Source: Anaerolineae bacterium
GTDB lineage: Bacteria; Chloroflexota; Anaerolineae; Promineifilales; Promineifilaceae
Length of the DNA stretch: 64,000 nt
Assembly (NCBI GenBank): GCA_023384415.1
Contig: JAHDWJ010000002.1
Location: 129,563 to 193,562, forward strand
Reading direction: 5' to 3'
Each line of letters opens with the position of its first letter. The first letter of the stretch is position 1. Below, one piece after another: positions 16,983 to 25,166 of this stretch. The notes beneath the pieces are model-generated. The model was not told the DNA's origin, made no database searches, and saw nothing but the letters and a program-made list of their open reading frames with translations. Both the position numbers and the translations under genes were made by a program.

Positions 16983-18277
16983 TGCGTGGATGTTTCAAGC
17001 AGGGCAGCTTTTGCCTCGGCCTGCTCTTGCCAGGATAGGAAAATCAGACTAAGGAAACAGATCAACCCTAATAAAATGCTGCCTAAAATAATCCCATTGA
17101 AATGGAACCGGGCTATCAGATTCCCCCCAAAGACCGAAGCGACAATATAGCCCAGGGCTAACAAAACGGTGTAAATACCCATAGCGACCCCTCGCCCTTC
17201 TTTTTGCCCCGCCACATCTACCAGATAGGCCAAAGCTGCCGGGGCAAAACCAGCTTGCACCATTAACAACAAAACACAGCCGACAATAATCAAAATACGC
17301 AGTTCATCAGACCAACCGCCGGAGCTGTTTAGCAAATAAAAGCAGAAGGTGGTCCCAAACATACCCGCCAGACCAAAATACATGACCCGCAGACGGGGCA
17401 CCGTTTTGAGGACTTCCCCCCAAATAACAATCCCCGCTCCAAAAGTGAGGGCATAAAAGAAAGCGATACGGCCCACTTCAGTAGGCGCAAAACGACCCAC
17501 CAGGAATTGCCCTTCAACCTGGGTTTGCACCATCAAATAGGGGGAAAAGGTAGCCCATAGGGCCAAAATAGCCATCGCCGAGAGCCAGGCTGGAGCCAGA
17601 CGGCGTAAACGGGAATCTGCCCACACTTGTTTCAACCCATCCAGGGGATTGTCAAAAACGATACGGCTGCTTTGCTGCACCCCATGCGCCCCCCAATGGA
17701 ACAAAAGGGCGACTGCTCCATATAACAAAGCTAACAGGCTGAATGCGGTTGCTTGATACTGCTCCCACAATTGGCTGCCAACCAGACTGCTCAAGGCGAC
17801 TCCGGCAAAGATAGACAGCTCAAACAGCCCCATGATGCGGCCGCGAATGAGCCGTTTTCCTGCCGTTACATCAGCTAAGTGGGCTAAAATAGCCGGGGTG
17901 ACGGCCGCCGCCGACAACCCCTCAAAAGCACGGGAGATAAAGAAGATAAAAACCAGGCCGCCGCTGAGGCCAAACAGTTGGGTCGCGGCCGCACCCAAAA
18001 TTGCGCTCCAGACCAGCAACCGACGCGGTGAAAACCGATCTGCCAATATGCCAAAGGGAATAGCCCCCAATAATTCTGCTCCGCTGGAAACAGCTGTCAA
18101 AGCGGCCAACATTTGTTCGCCATAAACTTCCCTTTCCTGGGCCAGGTAAAAAGCGACCAACGCCCCACCACCAAAATTAGCCAATCGTAATAACCCATTG
18201 CCTAATAAAACGGCCAGCAAGCGCGCACGCTGGATTGGGGGCAGAATTTTTGTTATTTTTGCTTCTGCTTTATTCAA
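16979..18277 (-). CDS. MFS transporter
   Basis: 432 residues with about twelve membrane helices. The loop 2-3 signature is present as GILADRFSPRRLLVWSA. The N-terminal half includes ISRAFEGLSAAAVTPAILA, typical of MFS drug/metabolite exporters. Its stop codon overlaps the pdxH start, an arrangement that could suggest a link to B6 vitamers, but nothing in the sequence identifies the substrate. Confidence 0.8.
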   Translation of the reverse strand: MNKAEAKITKILPPIQRARLLAVLLGNGLLRLANFGGGALVAFYLAQEREVYGEQMLAALTAVSSGAELLGAIPFGILADRFSPRRLLVWSAILGAAATQLFGLSGGLVFIFFISRAFEGLSAAAVTPAILAHLADVTAGKRLIRGRIMGLFELSIFAGVALSSLVGSQLWEQYQATAFSLLALLYGAVALLFHWGAHGVQQSSRIVFDNPLDGLKQVWADSRLRRLAPAWLSAMAILALWATFSPYLMVQTQVEGQFLVGRFAPTEVGRIAFFYALTFGAGIVIWGEVLKTVPRLRVMYFGLAGMFGTTFCFYLLNSSGGWSDELRILIIVGCVLLLMVQAGFAPAALAYLVDVAGQKEGRGVAMGIYTVLLALGYIVASVFGGNLIARFHFNGIILGSILLGLICFLSLIFLSWQEQAEAKAALLETSTQ

Positions 18278-18301
18278 AATTAAGTCCCCTCATTTATTTG
18301 A

Positions 18302-20332
18302 TTATGGTAGTTCACTCCAGAAAGTTAAGGGAATGGTATCACCTTCCCCCCCCCCTTGTACAGTAACCGGCAAACGGGTATGGGGGGGCGCGGCCGCGTA
18401 AGCGCCAACAACCAGAGGGTAAGACATATACTGTTCCGGCAAAATAAAGGTATGCACCTGCAAAAACATATCCCCGGCTACCCAGGTTGGGGACGGCACG
18501 TCCAGCCGATCATCCTGAGCAGCGGGGGGGGCATTTTCTACTGCCAGATGGGTAAAAAAGATCAATTCAGTTGTCGGGGCTAAAATTTCCCACCAGGTCA
18601 CAACCTGCAATGTCACACCGGGTTCGGGGCGTGGGGGATGCAAAGCATACCCCCGCAAACGAACCACGTCCCCCAGAGTCCCTTCCGCGGGGGTAAATTG
18701 GTCGGCCCATTGGCTGATGATCTGTGGCCCATTCACTTTGTAAACGATGATGGGGCGGTCCCGATCATCAGGGCGTAAAGGCAAGGTCAGAGGCGGGGAC
18801 GCGGCCGCGAAATAACTCGTTAATGTCGGGTGCAGCGGGGCAAAGCCAGAAAATGTCACGAAAACCTCTTCCCCCTGGGGAATCAACAAGCTGGCCGTCC
18901 CATTAAACCAACGCAGCACCGTCTGCTCCTGGGTCAACAGCAACAAAGCAATCGCCGGGCTGTGAAAAGGGCCAGGAGTCGTTGTTGATATGGCCGCATC
19001 CATCACATCACTCTGGTTGATATAACCAATAGTTTCCACCAGATTGCTCTCATATTGCACCCGCACCTCAGGATGGTTAGCCCAGGTGTAGAAATAATCC
19101 CGGACTGTGCCCACAAGCAATGCAGCGTAGAGTAAAATAACCAACCCTGTCCAGAGCGGCCACCATTTTCTTGGCCCCCACTGCCGCAAACAATAGAGTG
19201 CAAAGGCCGGAAACAGATATAACACGGGCTGCATGGCGATGGCCTGGGTACTGCTCAACTCTGGACCGGTGATGAGGACGGGCAGCAAGCCCAAGAACAG
19301 CCACAACAAAACGAGAAACGGACCCAGGCTGTGTAGGTACAGCCTGGGTCTTGTATACTCATGGGCATTATGATTTGTTTTCTTTAGGCTGACCCCTTTG
19401 AGCAGAGAGCTAACCAATAGGAGCAGACCAGCATAAAACAAGGTGCCCATGATAGGGTTGAGCCAGGGCTGACCGGCGATGTTGTAACGCCAGGCAGAGT
19501 CACCGGTGAAGGTAAAAAGGCGCAAACTGCCCACTACGTTACTCACCAGAGGATCAAATTCCCCCTGGAATGCTTGGGTAAGAGGGCCGCGTAGTTGGCT
19601 AATGCGGGTTTCGGCGTCTGGGTTTTGTTGTAGATAATGAAACAGCGGCCAGCCAATGGCGGCCGCACCCGCCAACATTCCTACCGTTCCCCCCACCAAC
19701 CAGCGGGGCAGCCGCCCCCGCCCCAGCCAAAGCCTCAGCAATGAAGCGGGAAACAGCAGCCACATGATCCGGGCCGGGATATACGTGTAAAAGGAGAGTC
19801 CCAGGAACAAAGTCAGGAGAAGGAAAGGAAACCAGGTGCGAACACCTTGCGGCCGCGCCTTTCCCCTGGTCCAGGGGACCAGCACCATCGCCCAATAGCT
19901 CCATAAGGCCAGAACTAACATGACTGGCTGGGTGAGGCTGCGTAAACCCTGCCGGGCGGCCATGAGGGGCCAAAAGCCCAGGGACAACCCGGCGGCCGTC
20001 AACAAAGCGACCCGCGACCCAAAGGCCCGCCGTGTCCAGGCAGCCATCGCGGCGATGAGGATGAGGCTGAAATAGACAGAAGTGAGGCGGCCAGCCAGGT
20101 AAGTGGGGCCAAGAAAGGTCATCAGTCCGGCGGTGGCATAATCATACAGCGGCTCCCGGCCATACCCCACCGTGAAATAGATGGGGCGCACTCCCTGTAC
20201 CACGCCCCAGGCGGAGAGGCCATGATCGGCTTCATCATGGGTGAGGCCGGGAGGAACAGTAGGGAGAGAGGCAAAACGGAGCGCTGCGGCCGCCAACAAA
20301 AGTAAAACCATCCAGGCCAGATAAGGTCTCAT
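18302..20332 (-). CDS. ArnT/PMT-like (GT39 superfamily) membrane glycosyltransferase, second copy
   Basis: About 676 residues from ATG 20332 (MRPYLAWM, directly before the first helix); the frame is open to 20404. It shares with the protein at 8147 the loop motif PPGLTHDEADHG, the EPLYDY element, a multi-helix N-terminal part and a soluble C-terminal domain with LDVPSPTW / QVHTF (LDVPSWGW / QIHQL in the other copy). The two are paralogues. Likely function is transfer of a polyprenyl-linked sugar at the outer face of the membrane. A perfect 11-bp inverted repeat (19321-19350) lies inside the coding sequence. Confidence 0.75.
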   Translation of the reverse strand: MRPYLAWMVLLLLAAAALRFASLPTVPPGLTHDEADHGLSAWGVVQGVRPIYFTVGYGREPLYDYATAGLMTFLGPTYLAGRLTSVYFSLILIAAMAAWTRRAFGSRVALLTAAGLSLGFWPLMAARQGLRSLTQPVMLVLALWSYWAMVLVPWTRGKARPQGVRTWFPFLLLTLFLGLSFYTYIPARIMWLLFPASLLRLWLGRGRLPRWLVGGTVGMLAGAAAIGWPLFHYLQQNPDAETRISQLRGPLTQAFQGEFDPLVSNVVGSLRLFTFTGDSAWRYNIAGQPWLNPIMGTLFYAGLLLLVSSLLKGVSLKKTNHNAHEYTRPRLYLHSLGPFLVLLWLFLGLLPVLITGPELSSTQAIAMQPVLYLFPAFALYCLRQWGPRKWWPLWTGLVILLYAALLVGTVRDYFYTWANHPEVRVQYESNLVETIGYINQSDVMDAAISTTTPGPFHSPAIALLLLTQEQTVLRWFNGTASLLIPQGEEVFVTFSGFAPLHPTLTSYFAAASPPLTLPLRPDDRDRPIIVYKVNGPQIISQWADQFTPAEGTLGDVVRLRGYALHPPRPEPGVTLQVVTWWEILAPTTELIFFTHLAVENAPPAAQDDRLDVPSPTWVAGDMFLQVHTFILPEQYMSYPLVVGAYAAAPPHTRLPVTVQGGGEGDTIPLTFWSELP
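19321..19350. repeat. Perfect 11-bp inverted repeat within the GT39-like gene
   Basis: GACCCAGGCTG and CAGCCTGGGTC enclose an 8-base loop, followed by TTGTATAC. In the protein it encodes RPRLYLHSLG in a loop between helices. It looks like a terminator-shaped insertion tolerated in frame. Confidence 0.7.
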
Positions 20333-20417
20333 AGGCAGCGGATGATACAGGCAGGCATCAGGGGGAACAACTATTGAGAATGATATGGGCGTAGTTTGTC
20401 TCACCTCTCATGCCAAA

Positions 20418-20449
20418 TAAAAAAGCCATGCCGTTTACAGGCATGGCTT
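20418..20449 (-). terminator. Intrinsic terminator of infC-rpmI-rplT
   Basis: On the minus strand AGCCATGCC pairs with GGCATGGCT around a 7-base loop, followed by TTTTTTATTTGG, about 27 bases after the rplT stop. Confidence 0.92.
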
Positions 20450-20474
20450 CCAGCTTATGAATGAGGGGGCAAAC

Positions 20475-20828
20475 TCAGGCTAATGCTTGTTTGGCAATGC
20501 CCGCAATTTGGGTGAACGCGGCCGCGTCACGCACAGCAATATCGGCCAATGCTTTACGATCCAGGGCCACATCCGCTTTTTTGAGACCGTGCATCAGACG
20601 GCTGTAGCTCAGGCCATTGAGGCGGGCGGCCGCATTGATGCGGGCAATCCACAAACGGCGAAAATCACGACGACGGTTCCGACGGTCGCGGTAAGCGTAC
20701 CATTGGGATTTCATCATCGCTTCATTGGCCCGGCGGAACAGGCTGCTGCGTGTTCCCCATTGGCCTTTGGTCATGGCTAAAATTTTATTGTGACGACGAC
20801 GGGTTACAAACCCACCTTTAACGCGCAT
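20475..20828 (-). CDS. rplT: 50S ribosomal protein L20
   Basis: 117 residues, normal length. The very basic N-terminus ([20 protein letters not shown]) and [20 protein letters not shown] are diagnostic. L20 binds 23S rRNA early in large-subunit assembly and in many bacteria autoregulates this operon. It is third in the infC-rpmI-rplT order and is followed by a strong terminator. The 208-base gap to rpmI contains a dispersed repeat (20930-20961), which is longer than usual for this operon. Confidence 0.97.
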   Translation of the reverse strand: MRVKGGFVTRRRHNKILAMTKGQWGTRSSLFRRANEAMMKSQWYAYRDRRNRRRDFRRLWIARINAAARLNGLSYSRLMHGLKKADVALDRKALADIAVRDAAAFTQIAGIAKQALA

Positions 20829-20929
20829 AATTTACCTCGCTTTGTGTTTCGGCCTGGCGCTCCAGGAAATTTTACCGGAGTCACTTAATTCACCCCACCC
20901 GAGGCCAGGCAGCGACTATATTAGTTACG

Positions 20930-20961
20930 ATTGACGATTTTAGATTTACGATTGGTAATGG
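20930..20961 (+). repeat. Dispersed repeat, copy 2 (TTACGATTGACGATT type)
   Basis: Same unit as at 10193-10225, here in the gap between rpmI and rplT. Confidence 0.7.
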
Positions 20962-21036
20962 GCTAGATAACGACTCGTAAAATCCAAAATTTCCTACTTA
21001 AGAGCGATATCTGCCCACCGCTCACTGTTCACTGAA

Positions 21037-21270
21037 TTAAGCCGGCGGATTTGCCTTATGCTTTTTCAGATAAGGGGCCATCCGCATAATCCGCTGCCGG
21101 TTGGATGGGGCAACGGGTTGCATCTTATCGAATTGGGATTTGGAACGGGCAGCCTTCCGCCGGCGCAAATGGCTTTTGCCCCCTTTGGTCTGCAAAATTT
21201 TGCCCGTCTTGGTGACGCGGAACCGCTTTGCGGCCGCTTTGTAAGTTTTGAGTTTATAATTCTTAGCCAT
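21037..21270 (-). CDS. rpmI: 50S ribosomal protein L35
   Basis: 77 residues. KTYKAAAKRFRVTKTGKI and the basic GKSHLRRRKAARSK stretch identify L35. It sits between infC and rplT as usual. A strong terminator-like hairpin (21333-21370) lies between infC and this gene, so its expression may depend on read-through or on a separate promoter. Confidence 0.97.
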   Translation of the reverse strand: MAKNYKLKTYKAAAKRFRVTKTGKILQTKGGKSHLRRRKAARSKSQFDKMQPVAPSNRQRIMRMAPYLKKHKANPPA

Positions 21271-21332
21271 CGTTGCCTCTCAGTTTCAAGTTACAGGTTT
21301 CAAGTTCCAAGTTTCAGGTTAGTTGTTAGACA

Positions 21333-21370
21333 CAATAAAACCAGGGGCTTAAAAGTTGTTAAACCCCTGG
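21333..21370 (-). terminator. Terminator-like hairpin between infC and rpmI (possible attenuator)
   Basis: On the minus strand CCAGGGGTTTAA pairs with TTAAGCCCCTGG (12 pairs including one U-G) and is followed by TTTTATTGT. It lies in the middle of a normally cotranscribed ribosomal operon, so partial termination or regulated read-through is likely. Confidence 0.7.
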
Positions 21371-21414
21371 CTTATGGATGGTTTCCATTTGGCCTAATGG
21401 TCTAAACCGGTAGA

Positions 21415-21933
21415 TTAAGCTGTACCAGCGGTGGGGGTTAGCATCATCGTCATTGTCCAGCCTTGCAGCGTGGGCTTTTCTTCCACCGTAGCAATGTCGC
21501 TCAACCCTTCAGCAAACCGGTTTAACATCGCTTCACCCAATTCAGGGTAGCTAATTTCACGGGCGATAAAGCGCACCTGTGCCCGAACCTTTTTGCCTTC
21601 CTCTAGCCATTTCCTGGCCCTTTTCACATCCAACTCCATATGAAAAGGGCTGGTTTTTACCTTCAGGCGTACAGCTTTGATTTCGACAGTTTTTTGTTTC
21701 TTACGGGCGTCTCGCTGCTGCTTTTTCTTCTCATAACTGAACTTGCTAAAATCCATCACCCGGCAAACAGGGGGGTCGGAATTAGGTGCGACCTCTACCA
21801 GATCAAGTTCAGCTGCATTGGCGATGTCTTGGGCCTCTCGCAAAGAAACAACCCCGTGATTCTTGTTCTCATGGTCAATGAGCCGGACTTCACGGGCACG
21901 GATTTGGCGGTTAACTCGGTAGTTCGTGGTAAT
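21415..21933 (-). CDS. infC: Translation initiation factor IF-3, ATT start
   Basis: 172 residues when started at ATT 21933. The frame upstream of the first conventional codon (TTG 21843) encodes YRVNRQIRAREVRLID and GVVSLREA, which are the conserved N-domain of IF-3. Going further upstream in frame there is only AGT-ATA-GGG-GAG-AGT and then TAG, so no ATG, GTG or TTG is available. GAGGGG lies 6 bases before ATT. IF-3 of E. coli is known to start at ATT and to autoregulate through that codon. The C-domain has KTVEIKAVRLKVKTSPFHME. IF-3 binds the 30S subunit and checks start-codon pairing. Confidence 0.95.
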   Translation of the reverse strand: MTTNYRVNRQIRAREVRLIDHENKNHGVVSLREAQDIANAAELDLVEVAPNSDPPVCRVMDFSKFSYEKKKQQRDARKKQKTVEIKAVRLKVKTSPFHMELDVKRARKWLEEGKKVRAQVRFIAREISYPELGEAMLNRFAEGLSDIATVEEKPTLQGWTMTMMLTPTAGTA

Positions 21934-21970
21934 ACTTATCCCCTCACTCTAAATTCATGTACACTACAAC

Positions 21971-21998
21971 AAAAAACGTCCAGCTTTGGGCCGGGCGT
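21971..21998 (-). terminator. Hairpin with T run just upstream of infC
   Basis: On the minus strand ACGCCCGGC pairs with GCTGGACGT (one mismatch) and is followed by TTTTTTGTTG, ending about 38 bases before the infC start. It can be the terminator of the helicase transcript or a leader attenuator for infC. Confidence 0.55.
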
Positions 21999-22037
21999 TG
22001 CAGAATAATAACATATCCCCCCAGGAGCGTCAAACGG

Positions 22038-22085
22038 GAGAAGAGGAGAGGGGGAGACGCGGAGACGCAGAGACGCAGAGAAGGG
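22038..22085 (+). repeat. GGAGACGCAGAGACGC-type low-complexity repeat
   Basis: Purine-rich tandem units GGAGACGC, GGAGACGC, AGAGACGC, AGAG lie in the gap between the helicase and infC genes. Short intergenic repeats of this composition occur in several filamentous and mat-forming bacteria; no function is known. Confidence 0.6.
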
Positions 22086-22148
22086 GAAAAGGGGGGCGAG
22101 GTGCTGACAAACAACGGTCAACCCTTGACCATTTCTCCCTCCTGACAC

Positions 22149-24710
22149 CTAACTCCTCACTCCTATCTTCTGCAACAACTGCCGGGTAATGGCTTTGGTG
22201 TCTGGGCCAATGTCTCCGGGGGGGCCAACGCAGGCGGGGCAGCCATCGCGGCAGCGGCAGTCAGCGATAAGTTCGAGCGCGGCCGCGAACAGAGTCTCAC
22301 TCAGGGCAAACAGCCGTTCACTGAACCCTACCCCGGCCGCTACCGTCTCATAAATGACGATGGTGGGGGCCTGGGTCAGTGGACTGCGCGATTCAGCGGC
22401 CACCTGGATGTCCCCTGGGTCACACATGAGATAAAGGGGAGCCAGGTTGCCCAACAGGTAAGCCAATCCTCCCAGGGCAGAACGGGTCTGTTGGCCGGCC
22501 TCGGCCTGGCGGTGGCAGCGGGGGCACAAGGTGATTAAATTCTCCAGCACATTGGCTAACAGGTAATGCTCATTCTCACCGGGGATATAACCATACTCCC
22601 GGAAGGGGCGGATATGGTGGATATGGAGCGGTTGGCCGGGCTGGCTGGTAGCCCCACAGGTGCGACATTGCTGATTATCTCGCTCTAGCACCAACTGCCG
22701 CTGCTTTAACCAGTTAGGGCCATAATCATTGGGGCGGAGCAAAATCCCGGCGTCGTATAACTCCTCGGTTAAGGCGTCGCTAAAAATGAGCCAATAGCCG
22801 GTGGTAATCAGCTCTAATGGGGGCAAATCAATGGTGCCAAAGCCGAGGGTTTCGTGGCTGTACCGTTTGATTTTGCGGTAGCCAGTGGCTTGGGTAACAA
22901 CGCGCACTTCGCCAAACTGATGCAGGACGCGGCCGCGCTCCTCTTCTTGCTCTGGCATTAACGCCCGGATATGGCTGCCCACGGTGGCACGAGTGTAATA
23001 ATCCAATGCTACCGGCACAACATGGGCCAAACGCCCTTCCCAATCCAGTGATTCGACCCGGTAAGTGCGGGCCTGGTGCATATAAACTGCCCCTTCGTGA
23101 ACCAGGCTAGGGGCACTTTCTAAATCTAATTCGCCAATGACGGTTGGGCCAGTCATATCCTGGATAATCACCGGCTCATCGCCACTAGTGCGCAGGGAGA
23201 AGGTGTGGGCCGGCGGCCCTTCTCCTAGCCAATGGTATTGGTCTCGTGTCTGGTGGACGGTGCCGGCCGCTTGCAGCATCTCTAACAGCTCTTGCACCGG
23301 GCCGTAATCCCCAAACGATTCATCACGCCGAAACGGGATTTCGTAAGTGGCACAGAGAAGATGTTTGACCAGAATGCGCTCATTGTTGGGGTTGGTCAGA
23401 GCGTATTCAGGGGAGCGGCCAAACAGGTAGCGGGGGTGCTGGCAAATGTATTGGTCGAGGGGGCTGTTGTTGGCAATGAAGATGACGGCGGATTGCGCTT
23501 CGCGCCGCCCGGCCCGCCCGGCTTGCTGCCACACGGAAGCGATGGTGCCTGGGTAGCCGGTAATGATGGCCGCGCTCAATTGGCCGATGTCTATGCCCAG
23601 TTCCAGAGCATTGGTAGCGATGACTCCCTGAATTTCTCCCTGGCGCAGCCCCCGTTCAATTTCTCGCCGCTCCAGGGGCAGATATCCTCCCCGGTAGCCG
23701 CTGATGGTTTGGGGATCGCGGCCGCGATGAGCCACATCATCTTGCACATAACTCAGTAGCAGTTCTACTGTCTGGCGGGCGCGGGCAAAGATGATGGTGG
23801 GGATGTTTTGGGCCAGGAAGGTCGCGGCCGCGTCACGGGCAGCCATCACCATACTTTGCCGCAGCCCCAACTCCTCGTTGATGACCGGTGGGTTATACAG
23901 GATAAACTGTTTTTCCCCCCTGGGTGAGCCGTTTTGGCGATCATCCACCAGAGTAAAGGGAAGTTCAACCAACCGTTGGGCATGTTCTTGGGGGTTGGCG
24001 ATGGTGGCGGAACAGAGGATAAATTGGGGGTAACTGCCGTAAAAGTGGCACAATCGGCGCAGGCGGCGAATGACGTTGGCAACGTGGCTGCCAAAAACAC
24101 CACGATAGGTGTGAATTTCGTCTATAACCACAAATTGCAACTGGCGGAACAGGTCACGCCAGGTGGGGTGGCCGGGCAAAATACCAGCGTGGAGCATGTC
24201 CGGGTTGCTGATGAGGATGCCCCCTTCGCGCCGGATTTTGCTGCGCTGGCTGGTAGGGGTGTCCCCATCGTAGCTGTTGACGGGGATGGGCAGGCGGCCG
24301 GCCCCGGTCAGGGCACGGAGTTCGGCCAGTTGGTCTTGGGCCAGGGCTTTGGTGGGGAAGAGGTAGAGGGCACGGGCCTGCGGCCGCGACAGCAGCGTTT
24401 GTAACACCGGCACATTATAACAGGCGGTCTTGCCCGAAGCGGTCTGGGTGGCAATGATGACATGATCTCCCTGGAGCGCGGCCTGGATGGCGGCCGCCTG
24501 GTGGGTATAAAATTGCCCCATACCTCGCTGCTGCAACGCAGTGTGCAAAGCCGGATGCAGCTCTTGTTCCAGCGCCGAAAAACGGGGCGGGCTGGCTGGC
24601 AGCCGTTCCCAGGCCACTACCTGGCTCATAAACTCTCGGTTATGGCGCAAGCCGGTCAACAATTCATTCAGGGCCACGTAACCGTCCAGCCTGGCAAAGG
24701 TTTGTACCAC
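22149..24710 (-). CDS. DEAD/DEAH helicase with DUF1998-type C-terminus and embedded HNH motif (MrfA/YprA-like)
   Basis: 853 residues from GTG 24710 (an in-frame TGA lies two codons upstream). Helicase motifs: ATQTASGKT (Walker A), DEIHTYRGVFGSHVANVIRR, SATIANP, TNALELGIDIG and QQAGRAGRR. The C-terminal zinc site CRCRDGCPACVG near residue 818-828 is typical of the MrfA/YprA group, which unwinds DNA in repair (B. subtilis MrfA acts on mitomycin damage). Unusual is a complete HNH-like module at about residues 673-735: CRTCG, HIHHIRPF, ENLITLCPRCH. That module would add nuclease or zinc-binding ability. Neighbouring genes do not indicate a defence island. Confidence 0.88.
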   Translation of the reverse strand: MVQTFARLDGYVALNELLTGLRHNREFMSQVVAWERLPASPPRFSALEQELHPALHTALQQRGMGQFYTHQAAAIQAALQGDHVIIATQTASGKTACYNVPVLQTLLSRPQARALYLFPTKALAQDQLAELRALTGAGRLPIPVNSYDGDTPTSQRSKIRREGGILISNPDMLHAGILPGHPTWRDLFRQLQFVVIDEIHTYRGVFGSHVANVIRRLRRLCHFYGSYPQFILCSATIANPQEHAQRLVELPFTLVDDRQNGSPRGEKQFILYNPPVINEELGLRQSMVMAARDAAATFLAQNIPTIIFARARQTVELLLSYVQDDVAHRGRDPQTISGYRGGYLPLERREIERGLRQGEIQGVIATNALELGIDIGQLSAAIITGYPGTIASVWQQAGRAGRREAQSAVIFIANNSPLDQYICQHPRYLFGRSPEYALTNPNNERILVKHLLCATYEIPFRRDESFGDYGPVQELLEMLQAAGTVHQTRDQYHWLGEGPPAHTFSLRTSGDEPVIIQDMTGPTVIGELDLESAPSLVHEGAVYMHQARTYRVESLDWEGRLAHVVPVALDYYTRATVGSHIRALMPEQEEERGRVLHQFGEVRVVTQATGYRKIKRYSHETLGFGTIDLPPLELITTGYWLIFSDALTEELYDAGILLRPNDYGPNWLKQRQLVLERDNQQCRTCGATSQPGQPLHIHHIRPFREYGYIPGENEHYLLANVLENLITLCPRCHRQAEAGQQTRSALGGLAYLLGNLAPLYLMCDPGDIQVAAESRSPLTQAPTIVIYETVAAGVGFSERLFALSETLFAAALELIADCRCRDGCPACVGPPGDIGPDTKAITRQLLQKIGVRS

Positions 24711-25166
24711 TGGTCAACATTCTCTCAGAAACCTTCGCAAGGTTCTTATGCTTAGAGGGAGACACGCTTGCCAGGGCCACACCAGAAATCATAAACATTT
24801 AGCTTCAACCGTAACTTTAGTAATCTTGGCGGCTCAAAGCAGTGTATATTACTCAGATTCAACTGAACCGTCCAGACATGGTAAAACGGTTTTGGGTTAT
24901 ACTTAAGCAGGCCTGAACGCCGACACACCATGAAAAACATAAGGAACTCATAGGCACTTATTAATACCTCACAAGTCATCTTCTGGTAAAGAAAACAAGA
25001 AGTGATCTACAGATGCCCCAGATTTTCACAGATAAAAACAAATCTGCGTTCATTTGTGAAATCTGTAGATAAATCTTTTTTGGCTTGTCCAGGTTAGGAA
25101 CTGGGTAAACTCACTCAGTCCTCAGTTCTCAGTCCTCAACACTGTTTTCCGTAGGAGACAAGAAAG
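24711..25166. other. Gene-free 455-base spacer with an inverted repeat
   Basis: No credible ORF is present: a 75-codon minus frame at 24752-24979 has no ribosome binding site and odd composition. Positions about 24996-25073 contain ATCTACAGAT with ATTTTCACAGAT and, inverted, ATTTGTGAAATCTGTAGAT around AAATCTGCGTTC. Similar AATCTGTG/TTCATCTGTG intergenic repeats are known in many bacterial genomes. The UbiD-gene promoter should lie nearby but was not identified. Confidence 0.5.
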
